The position numbers and the translations under genes are program-made. 64,000 nucleotides of DNA from Neoceratodus forsteri (taxonomy: Eukaryota > Chordata > Ceratodontiformes > Ceratodontidae): positions 160,072,501-160,136,500 of the forward strand of contig CM057456.1 in the NCBI GenBank assembly GCA_016271365.2. Reading direction: 5' to 3'. The notes beneath the pieces were generated by a model. It was not told the origin of the DNA, made no database searches, and worked only from the letters and a program-made list of their open reading frames with translations. Within the stretch, counting starts at the first letter, position 1, and every line of letters starts with the position of its first letter. Of the stretch, positions 54,780 to 64,000 are shown one piece after another.

Positions 54780-56035
54780 TTCAGTCATGTTGTTGTGGTA
54801 GAAGATCTACCGTTACAACAACCACACCATTTGTATTAGGTGTCTAGGTCCCACAAGTGACACCATCTCCTGCAAACACTGCCAGGAATTCAACCAGGCA
54901 ACCCGTCGACGACGGCTATAGGAGACTGAAGCTCACCTCATGGAGCAGAAATTGTCTCTCTTGGAGAAGGGGGCCCATCCCAAGGAGCCCCCTGTTACAG
55001 CTTCACACAAGAAGCATAAATGTGATGAGTATAAATCATCCTCATCATCATCAGGCAGTCACTCATCGACAGCCACCATCACATGTGCTCCACCATCAAC
55101 GATACCCTCCAGAACTGCTTCCATGTCGACAGGAGTTTACACACTCTTGTCGACGGCACTTTCTGGTGCCCTTTCAGCAGTTTCTATGGAACCCTATGCA
55201 AGTTCCATTGAAGTCCCTTCGATGGGGACTCGTTTCCCATCGATGATGTCTACTTTTAGGCATTCTAATGCTTCCTCCTTTGCTGCCCCATTGACGATGG
55301 GTCGGGTTTTATGTGGAGAACTACTGGTTTTGCCGTTTCTACTGCCCTTCCTCTTTTACAACCATTCTCTCATAGAGGCCAGTCAGACAGGTACTGGGAC
55401 CCTGATCTTTACCACCCAGGGGCTAGACCTGTTTATACATCACGTCCTATTTCTTCCACAATTCCATTATCCTGAACAGAAAGGGACTGTCTATAGATGC
55501 CCTGTCCCAGCCGTGGACAGGACTCTTCTTATATGCTTTCCCCCCGTCCCTCTCCTGCAATGGATTCTTCTGAAACTACAGCTCGAGGGACTTCCAGTTT
55601 CAGCACGACACAAATGGCAGCTTAGCTCTGCTACTTCTCCTTGCCAGGTCATTTTATAGTATGAATCCATTGCCATCTGCTAAAGAGTGGTAGATCTCAG
55701 CATTGTTTGTTGCTCCGGGAAGTGCTATTGTGATGGGGAAATCGAAGAAAAAGGATATGGGCACTCCAAATCGTTCTTCAACTAGACAGATGACTCCAAG
55801 GCCTGTGAGCCCCACTATGTCCCGCTCTTCAATGTTGACTGCCTCCGCTGATGAAGACGATTCCAGCTCAGATTCAAACTCCAGCTCAGTAACTACTTCA
55901 CTAAAGCTGTATCAAAAAGTAAGGCTGCACCTGGGAAACGGTGGTGCCTGGCCAAAAACAGTAAATGTAAACAAAAGACTCAGAATTCTGGCACTCGCCT
56001 CACCTCATAGTCAATAACTTCATCTGCAGCATTTA
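54780..56035 (+). pseudogene. DIRS gag, N-terminal half
   Basis: CLGPTSDTISCKHCQEFNQA followed by TRRRR at about 54840-54905 is the Cys-rich gag motif, then a coiled coil (EAHLMEQKLSLLEKGA). A Ser-rich stretch (EYKSSSSSSGSHSSTATITC) and low-complexity sequence lead to the 55735-56017 frame (MGKSKKKDMGTPNRSSTRQM, later DEDDSSSDSNSSS). No RT follows: the element is cut near 56030. Frameshifts are at about 55280 and 55640. Confidence 0.7.
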
Positions 56036-56148
56036 TCAATAAACCAAGGACAGCATACTGTACCTTATTCCATATAGTGCTTGATTTTATTTTAAAGTGC
56101 ACATGCAAGACAAAAAGTTTCTCAATGCCTTTTTCTTAAAATGCTCGT

Positions 56149-57081
56149 TTGTTCACATCCTTGGTCCTCTCCCTCATGGTCAGGTGGTCCACGTTCCCTG
56201 ATGCGTTTCACGCAACCAGCATTTCCACTAAAGCTGACAGAAACTGTATGTTGATCCTGCATAGAATCGATGCTAAAATCTCAGGATTACATTCAGATTT
56301 TAAAAAACTCGAAGCTCGTACCACCACAGTAGAGTCGCACTTGGACTTGCTCCAAAATGAACATATGGCCTACGGGTGTTCACTAGCATATCTACATTAG
56401 CGGGAGAAAGAACTTACTCTTTGAGCTGAAGATGCAGAAGCAAGAGCACGGCGGAACAATATCCGCATCTCGGGCATAGTAGAGGACTCTGAACAGGCTG
56501 ATATGGCTGCTTTCATTGATTCCTGGCTGCACCGGGAGCTAGACCTGCCTGAGGGCCTTCTCCTAGAGATCAAGAGGGCGCACTGCTCTATAGCTCCTAA
56601 GTCCAAGACTGGAGCCCCTCCACGAGCAATAGTGGTGAAATCTCTCAAATACATTACTAAGGAGAAAGTACTTAAACTCGCCTGGGACAAGAAAAATCTC
56701 AACATTGATGGCCAGTGTGTCTACATTGATCAAGATTTGCCCCCACATATGATGGTAAAACGGAAGATGGTTCTTACTGTAGTAAAGACTCTCAGAGAGA
56801 AGGGCTACAAAGCATTTCTGCACTATTCTGCTAAACTATGGCTACAGAATGCTGAGGGGATTCAAGTGTTCGACTCCCTCCTACAAGCCACTCCTAAACT
56901 GAATGCGCTGAACATCCCTGTACCTGATATGAGTGAAGAACTGGCTGACCAGGAAATCAAGGTGCAATTATGGCAACTGGCCCCTGGAGCTAGAAGACCA
57001 GGCAAAAGACGAGTGGATTCTTTACTCCCCCTCTACGTTGACATCACAAAGTGGCTACTTCCCAAATATCTGAATAAATGA
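56149..57081 (+). pseudogene. L1 ORF1 protein
   Basis: The first frame (56149-56400) has a coiled coil (LILHRIDAKISGLHSDFKKL then EARTTTVESHLDLLQNEH). A frame change leads to ARRNNIRISGIVED near 56440 (RRM strand). The long frame 56503-57081 has PPRAIVVKSLKYITKEKVLK, YIDQDLPPHMMVKRK and the C-terminal FLHYSAKLWLQNAEGIQVFD. This is the usual L1 ORF1p order: coiled coil, RRM and CTD. It ends KYLNK and TGA at 57081. A single frameshift near 56395 makes it inactive. It probably belongs to the same L1 as ORF2 at 60000-63817. Confidence 0.85.
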
Positions 57082-57207
57082 AGTCGACCTTTTCTTACCT
57101 TGTGCTATATCATTGATTTCTGACGAACTTAACTGCTGCATAGCTCTGGATGCAGGTTTGAAGGCAGCACTTCGTAAGTCCTGGCTGTTGGCTTCACTAG
57201 TTCAGTG

Positions 57208-58684
57208 TGTAACCCCCCCTACAAATGGGGGTTCCAGAAAAGTCTTCCTTGAGCTTGCTTAAATGCTCACTGCCAGGCTGGTGTCCTGTATTTTAGCAGT
57301 TTAAATGTATTGCCAGAGAGTGCCTGTATAGCCTCTGTGTACTGTCTCTTTAAGAGCTGCCTGGATTGCAGTCATGATTAATCAGAGAGGGAGCTCTGTT
57401 AGAAGATGTACTTGTTTGCTGATCATTTGTTAGAGTAGCAATAATATTGCAGTTTGTTCTAACCTGCCTTCTTTGCAGGATGGACAGTTCTGTTTGTTTC
57501 CATCATCTCGGTCCTGGACTGCAGAATGGGCCAATCAGTACATCTGGGACTCTAAAATGGAGCCTGCATACAGGGGCTTGGTGGGGCCAAAACCTGTAGG
57601 AATTGTAGTTTTGGGCTTTTGGTGCCTAAAATAACCTGGAGGGGGAGCCCTTGTTGTGACTAACAGACAGATCAGCCAACTGAACCTTTTGGATCTTGGG
57701 GAAAGTCCCACACTGCTTGCAGTTTCAGTTAGATCTGAGTTGGGAAGTAAAGAAATAACAGCTCAAGATAGTTCAAGCAGCAGTCCATAGAGGATTCACG
57801 TGGGAGAACTGTGGAAAGGCCTGAGTTTGGCCTGTATGCCTGCCTGCTTTCCGTGAGAGGGAACTTGTGATTTTTTTGGACTGAATCTGAATTTGGAGAG
57901 CGAATTAAGCCACTGAATTATGACCAGACTTTAACCTGAAGAACCGAGAATTTGCTGAATGCAATCAGCCTGTCAGGACTTCCAGCTACTTCTGAACTCC
58001 CTGATTGTGCAGAGACTCTGTACTTGCGACCGGAGAGCCATTTGCCTGGTACAATGGAATTTCCTTACATGTGAATGTGCTGTGTGCTTATAGTGGGTCA
58101 TGATTTGGTTCCCCACTGTGTGTCTGAACTGTGTTTTGCTTGCTGGAGGCTGTATCCAGCTCCACAGACTGAATCCGTATCCATTTCCGTTTGCCTGGGC
58201 ACTGCTACACTGGCCCAGCCAGAATACCTGCTACGCAGAGAAAGTCATCGACGAGAGACCGGCCTGGGGATCAGCCCCCTGCTCAACGCCTTGAACAAGA
58301 ATGACGCCTCTGTGATTTGTGTGGGCCCTGCTTCTCCAGGCACTCCAGGTCAACAGCCTGCAGTCTCTGATTTCATCCTGCCTGTGTCCAGTATTGGGTA
58401 TTGTGAGTAAACATCAGGGTAGCTCTCTGCAACAACAGCTAAATCTAAAAGTGTTGTCATCTGATTGTCTTGTTGCCTTTTCTTTCATGAACTGAGCCCT
58501 CCGGCTCTGGATTACAAATAGTGTGTGTTGTGCATGTTGCTTTCTTCTGTCACAGGGCCCCAACCAGCTGCAACGTTCCTGGCTTGCCCACTGTTTTCCT
58601 ACCTGGGTACTCAGAGTGTGTGACTGTGTAGGGACTCTGAACTGCATGCATAAAGGCCACTAGAAGGGAAAGACGGGGGTTACA
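57208..58684 (+). mobile_element. LTR-like insertion, about 1.48 kb
   Basis: It begins TGTAACCCCCCC and ends GGGGGTTACA (58675-58684), perfect TG...CA inverted termini, as in LTRs. Flanking bases CAGTG (left, 57203-57207) and CAGTG (right, overlapping the terminal CA at 58683-58687) make the duplication ambiguous. A CCAAT motif (GGGCCAATCAG, about 57527) is present. The frame 58075-58410 has no domain. It lies between L1 ORF1 and ORF2, so it is probably a solo LTR inside that L1, but a DNA transposon with the same termini is not excluded. Confidence 0.5.
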
Positions 58685-59650
58685 GTGTCCTGGAGGGCTG
58701 TGCCCAGGTTAGCTTGACCACTAACAACCCTGACTTCCGGGTGGAGGCACCCGTTTCATTACCCAGGCCCCTTAACCTGCTACTAGCCAAGCAGTCAGGG
58801 GTAGTAGCCCTTGGGATAGTGCCACCTAGGAGGTTACAAGTGTGGTGCGCTTTCTGTAAGCAGAACCATGCAGACGGAGTACAGTTTTTTGGGGACTGTT
58901 TTTCATTTGGACCACCGAGGCGGTGTCTTATATATTTTCCTCCCCCCAAACAGTCCCTTCTCGAACACAGGAAAGGTCCCCTTGGCTCCAACTGGCGTGG
59001 AACTTTTGTCTCCTTGAGGAGTTGCAACTTTACTATTATTCTGTAAGTACTTTTTAGGTTGTTTCAGTCTCTTACAGTGGCGAACAGCTTCTATGCAGTC
59101 AACCACAACATAAATGGGGGACACTATGTGACTTCACAGCTGGGCCTAAACCAAGAAAATTTGTTTACTTACTGCCATTTAGACAGGAATTGCTACTTGT
59201 TTTATTGCTTTCTCCATTGATAAGATACCTTGTTTATACGAAAGATAGGGTAATTTGGGTTTGTGAAGTGAGGTTTCTTTATAAAGGAGCACACTGAAAC
59301 ATACAGACTGTTGGGATAGTAATATTGTTAATGGACGGGAAGGGGGGGTGATTTACCTGTGAACTTTTCCCCTTTTTTGTTTTTCACTTTGTGTGCTCCC
59401 ATCTAATAGTAGCTTAGTAGATAAGTTAGCCCAGTCACCACATCCAGACTGCTAGACATCAGGGGAAAGTCCTGAAATGGGCGATATAAAAATTGCATCG
59501 ACCAGAGGTTAGGCAGGAGGAAAAAGGTATGGACTGGAGCCTTCTTTTATTTGGTGACAGCATGGATTTTTTAATTTTGCATTGCATTGGACCTGGCCGG
59601 CAGAGTCAAGGTTTCGTCATGCAGTCAACATAGAACTACAAAGGAGGAGA
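58685..59650. other. Unassigned sequence between LTR-like block and L1 ORF2
   Basis: A 110-codon frame (58714-59046) includes WCAFCKQNHADGVQFFGDCF but matches no family I know. Imperfect inverted GGGGACTGTTT / AAACAGTCCC segments are at about 58893 and 58955. A G-run lies at 59341. It may be internal sequence of the LTR element or L1 inter-ORF sequence. Confidence 0.3.
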
Positions 59651-62600
59651 GTTAGAAGCTCCGACATACGTTGAAGAATCTCTCTCAGCACAGAATAGTG
59701 CTTGACTCCTCTACCTCTTGACCCTCGAGAGGCGTTTCTCTTTGAGCTCACCCCCCGCTAAGGGATTGGTGTGAGCCACCCAAGGGCTCTGTGGGCTACT
59801 TGTTGTATGCCTAGGGGCAGTTCAATGTCCCCTGGTTGTTTTTATAATGCTTCACATGTTTTCCCTGTGGTTTTAGGCAGGGAAAATTTGTTGTTTCTCT
59901 CTATTTCTGTCCCATTTGTTATCTATAGCTCCTTGCTTTCTGTGGGCTTGAGGGAGGGGTGGGGGGCAGGTGAAAGGTGTTGCTTAATGTGTCTTAATGG
60001 GTACTCTTGATATTTGTACAATAAATGTTAAGGGTATCAATAATGTGATGAAATGCACTGAAATTCTGTAGGACTTACGAAGGATGGGATGTGATATCGG
60101 ATGCCTACAGGAGACTACATTATCAAAGGTGGAACATGAAAATTTACGATGGATGTGGGTTGGGGCGGTCTACGCAGATTCTCATCCCACCTCGGCCAAG
60201 GCCGGGTCAGCCATATTGATCAAAAAGGGCCTCCCATTTCATGTGATGGGAGTACAGACAGAGAGCAATGGTCGGTGGGTCATCCTCTCGGGGAAATTTA
60301 AGGGGTAGACCCATTCACATAGTCTCTATATATGCACCCACTCCTTCCTCACGTACCTTTTTCACCTCTCTATTCAATCGTATAGCTATGTTACCTCCTG
60401 CGGAGTTGTGCTTACTGGGAGACTGGAATGTTGTTGAAAACTGTTTGTTGGATAAGTCCCCCTCCCACAGAGGGGGGTCCACGAGTATTTCCAGGCATCT
60501 CCGAGCCTTGGTCAAGGAAAGGGGGATGCTGGATGTTTGGAGATGGTTAAATCCGTCTGCCCAAGACATTACCTTTTTCACTCCAGCATCTCAACCCTAT
60601 TCCAGATTGGACTGAATTTACACCTGGAAACAAGGGGTTTATTTTTTTAAAGATGTGGTGGTTCACCCGGTCACCTTCTCTGACCACTCAATGGTACAGG
60701 CACGGATCTATTGGGATGGGGAGGTCGGGGGGGGCTGGAGATATGACCCAGGATTATTAAACGATGGGACATTTCTGCAAAACATTAAAGAAGCTATTGT
60801 ATATTACACAGAGGAGAACAGGGAGACTGACACAGCCTTGAAGTATATATGGGACGGCCTGAAGGCTGTACTTCGAGGGAAATTTCTTAGCGATTCAGCC
60901 TATTTGAATAAATTACACCAAGCTAAAGTAATTAAAAGCTTAGAGGAGATCTCTACGCTAGGAGCACAGCACAAAGTATCCCGAGATCCGAAGGTGTTGA
61001 CCAAGCTGAAAACTGCCAGGGAGTCTCATGACCAGTTACTGACCCGTAGGGCCCTGAACTCACTGAGGTTCACCAACCCAAAAATATTATGGGGGGGGGG
61101 AGAGAGAGTTGGCACTTAGCCTTAAAAAACAAGAAGCCGATAGGTACATCACTAAAATTAACTCATTAGCAGATCCCACTATCCCGGTCACTCAACCCAG
61201 GGAGACAGCAAAAGAGTTCTCCTCCTATTGCATAGCTCTTTACCAAAGGAAAAGAGGCCACAACCATGCACAAGAAATAACACAATTTCTTGAACGAGTG
61301 GTGCTCCCCACACTGACAGAGGACCAAAGGGTTGCCCTCGTGTGTCCGTTTATGGAAGAGGAGGTTCTGTTGGTGATCAATTTCTTACAAAGTGGAAAAT
61401 CCCCAGGATCTGATGGTTTTTCAGTGGAGTTCTTTAAGCAGCTGGCACCTGAACTCACACCTTTGCTGACAAAAGTTTGCAACTCAGCCCATGAGTCCGG
61501 GGAAGCACCTGACACTTGGGAGGAGGCTCTCATCTCTTTATTCCCTAAACCAGGCAAACACCTGGCAGATTGTGGGAGTTATCGCCCAATAGCACTCCTT
61601 AATCAGGACGCCAAGATTTTTACTAAATTGCTAAGTAATAGACTGCAGTCTCTCATCCCCTCTTTGGTCCTTCCGATCAAACTGGTTTTATTCCCGGACG
61701 TCATATACAAGACAACATCCGCCTGCTCCTAAATACTATTTCGGCTGCAGACTCCTTCCCCTCTGAATGTGTAAATGCTGTTATAACGTTAGATGCTGAG
61801 AATGCCTTTGACAGGCTGGATTGGCTGGATTTAGAGTGCACCCTAAAGAAATTTGGATTTGGGGAGAAATTCCTTAAATGGATGTCTAATTTATATAATA
61901 GTCCGAAAGCCCATGTAAAAGTTAATGGAGTGACCTCAGAAACTTTTGGGATAGAAAGGGGAACCAGACAGGGATGCCCGCTCTCTCCCCTACTTTTTGC
62001 CCTTAGTATGGAGCCCTTTGCGGCTATGGTCAGACAGTCTCAAGACTATAAGGGGATTAAAGTTAAGGGTTGGAAATTCGAATCTCCCTTCATGCAGATG
62101 ATACTTTGTTGCATGTTTCTGACCTGGAACACTCCATCCCCCTCTTGGAAGTCATGTTGAGGGAATTTGGTGTGATTTCGGGTTTTAAAATCAATGAGGC
62201 AAAAACTGAGATGTTCCCTATTCTAGCTGATGGTCAGTCTCCCCTCCTTCGGCTGGGCAATTTTAAGTGGGTGAAAGACAGTTTTCAGTATCTCAGGATC
62301 CAGATACCCCGGGATGTTTCCAAATTCTATAATGTTAACCATCTTAAGCTTTTGCAAACGGTGCAGGAAGACTTCCATAGATGGAGTCTCCTCCCTCTCT
62401 CTTTATCTGGCTGACTGGAATGCATTCGTATGAATGTCCTACCTAGATTTCTCTTTCTCTTTTCAGCTATCCCCTTGAAACTTCCTACGTCTTTCTGGAA
62501 AAGGATGAAATCCGCCACCTCCCATTTTATATGGTGAAACCGTCTACCATGGATAAAATGGTCCACTTTGATGAAGGCTAAAGCCATTGGAGGTCTCGGT

Positions 62601-63817
62601 ATGCCAGACTTCCAGAAATATTATTGGGCAGCCCAGCTTGGGGTAGTAGCAAAGTTTCATTTGGTGGAGGACCCGCCCCTGTGGAATTCCTTGGAAACAA
62701 TTCTAGCCCCATTGCTAAGGGTGCCAAATCTGTTATATATGGATGAACTAGGGCACTCCAAAGTTTCCTTTAATAACCTCTGGACAGGAGTTATGAGGTA
62801 GGCCTGGTTAGCCATGTGTAGGAGATTGAAGTTGTCATTGAAAATTGGCCACCCTACTACCCTCTGGGCTTGTCTGGATTTTGCCCCACTTCAACTAGAT
62901 ATGGGTTTCACCAGATGGTATAGAAGAGGTCTAACAAGAGTGGAACATCTTTTGGTTGGGGGAACCTTAAAATCTTTCCAACAACTGAGCAATGATTATG
63001 GTTTACAAAGACAAGATTTTTTTAGATTCTTACAAATTAGACATTTTTTGCTTGGGAAGGGATTAGATATTCAGGAAGGCCCAAATTCGGACCCCTTGTT
63101 GGACTCCTTGACATCCTTAGTAGAAAGGGGGGTCGACAAGGGTCTGATTTCTAGATTAGTGCAGATGCTAGACATTCAGGATTCCCATTGTACTGCTGAC
63201 CTTGCAGCTAAATGGGAAAATGAGGCTGGTATTAGTCTACAGGAAGAGGCCTAGGCATCAATCTGGGTGGGGGTACATCGTACCTCAACCTCTCTTTGGC
63301 TAAGGGAATTTAGGTGGAAGGTGGTAGTTAGGTTTTTCTTAACTCTTACCCATACACAGCATTTGAAGACTTCGACTACTAACCTGTGTTGGAGGCAATG
63401 TGGGGAGGTAGGCTCACACACACACGCATTTTCTGGACATGTGCTAAAATTAGGTCATACTGGGATCAAATAAGATTGGTTTTTAACCAAATATTTGTAT
63501 CCCAACTCCCAGCATCCCCAGAAACCTGGTTATTTGGCCTTACTCCCAAGGCTGTACTGACAGGGTCACAAACTCTACTGCTTTACACGTTATTAGGAGT
63601 GGCCTTGAAATCTATTACCAAAAGTTGGCTCACTCCCACGGTGCCCACGGAGAAATTATGGTACTCAGTTTGCCTAAAAATCATGCAAATGAAGCACCTA
63701 ACAGCTAAATTGAGAACACATTTAGATAAGTTCAAGTCTAGATGGCTGCCCTTTCTGCATTTCCGAGCAACCAAGGAAAACAAAGATATAATACAGATCC
63801 TGGCTGAGGTGACTTGA
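59651..63817 (+). pseudogene. L1 ORF2: endonuclease, reverse transcriptase, C-terminal Cys-rich domain
   Basis: The ORF2 start is near 60000 (TLDICTINVKGINN), after an inter-ORF region from about 59651. The endonuclease has DIGCLQET (Glu box) near 60090, LCLLGDWNVVEN (60410) and SDHSMVQARIYW (catalytic His, about 60680). RT: 61109-61732 contains PGSDGFSVEFFKQL and GSYRPIALLNQDAKIFTKLL, then TLDAENAFDRLDWLD (about 61790), RGTRQGCPLSPLLFALSMEP (61960) and ADDTLLHVSDLE (62095). The C-terminal part has CWRQCGEVGSHTHAF with FWTCAKIRSYW in another frame (63390-63460), the L1 Cys/His domain. Frame changes occur at about 60308, 60615, 61119, 61690, 62095 and 62410. The last frame ends at 63817. Confidence 0.85.
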
Positions 63818-64000
63818 ATGAGGGCTAACATCTTTTGGTGGAGTCTTACATTTAAAAGTTATAATCTAGATAAGGGGTAAAGATAGGTTGCTTTTGCCCA
63901 GTTAGCCCACTGTTGATTAGAAAATGATGATGGAGCCATTTTCCTAGAATAGAAGGTACCCCGTTCTCTCCTGCTTACGACTCCCTAAGGGGCCGCTCCT
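63818..64000 (+). other. L1 3' UTR, start
   Basis: Follows the ORF2 stop; no poly(A) is reached before the end of the window, so the L1 3' end lies outside. Confidence 0.55.

Noticed and set aside
1..64000. CRISPR arrays, operons, rRNA genes
   Set aside because: No short regularly spaced repeats with unique spacers, no polycistronic gene order and no rRNA-like sequence; the window is vertebrate nuclear DNA.

Overview
This window reads as transposon-dense nuclear DNA of a vertebrate with a large genome. I favour an amphibian, and within amphibians a caecilian, but this is inference from the mix of element families: several DIRS-type tyrosine-recombinase retrotransposons, a Tx1/L1-type LINE with CCHC zinc knuckles in ORF1, CR1/L3 and L2-like LINEs, tRNA-derived SINEs, a pogo/Tigger element, a Penelope tail and many foldback elements. 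A salamander, lungfish or turtle is not excluded. There are no bacterial-style operons, ribosome binding sites, CRISPR arrays or rRNA genes. Almost every long open frame is a decayed retroelement frame. The only candidate host-gene piece is a short terminal coding exon on the minus strand at 28872-29003.

Layout. 1-2905: the 3' part of a DIRS element (recombinase and inverted terminal repeats), split cleanly by a Tigger DNA transposon at 230-1543. 2906-4460: the 3' end of an endogenous retrovirus (integrase, a stub of env, polypurine tract, LTR). 5040-5330: a CR1 endonuclease shard. 5340-20460: an old minus-strand L2/CR1-group LINE broken into four blocks by later insertions: a SINE (5826-6421), an L1 ORF1 fragment plus a Tx1-like LINE of about 7.8 kb (8226-16055, with a 13 bp target-site duplication), and a CR1 (18105-20168). 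The Tx1-like LINE carries a 1.77 kb foldback transposon (12181-13950) inside its reverse transcriptase. 20650-27075: a 171 bp direct repeat whose second copy was hit by a giant inverted-repeat element (21419-24372, TTAA duplication). That element was itself hit by a SINE, and a second CR1 follows it. 27076-44450: mostly low-information sequence with the candidate exon, a LINE 3' end, MIR-like and tRNA-derived SINEs, a hAT-type transposase relic, several foldbacks, a Penelope tail pair and two tandem arrays. 44458-50746: a nearly full-length minus-strand DIRS element (gag, RT-RNase H, tyrosine recombinase, inverted terminal repeats, internal complementary region). 50853-56030: a composite foldback, dispersed GGAG-rich minisatellites and two DIRS gag fragments. 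56149-64000: L1 ORF1, an LTR-like insertion, then L1 ORF2.

The elements do not work together as a pathway. Their value is the nesting order and target-site evidence, which give a relative chronology: the L2-like LINE is oldest, then the SINE, L1, Tx1-like and CR1 insertions, then the foldback inside the Tx1-like LINE. Independently, the TTAA palindrome is older than the SINE in its left arm. Reading frames across the Tigger and Tx1/foldback insertions return to frame when the insertion and one target copy are ignored, which supports the boundaries given here.
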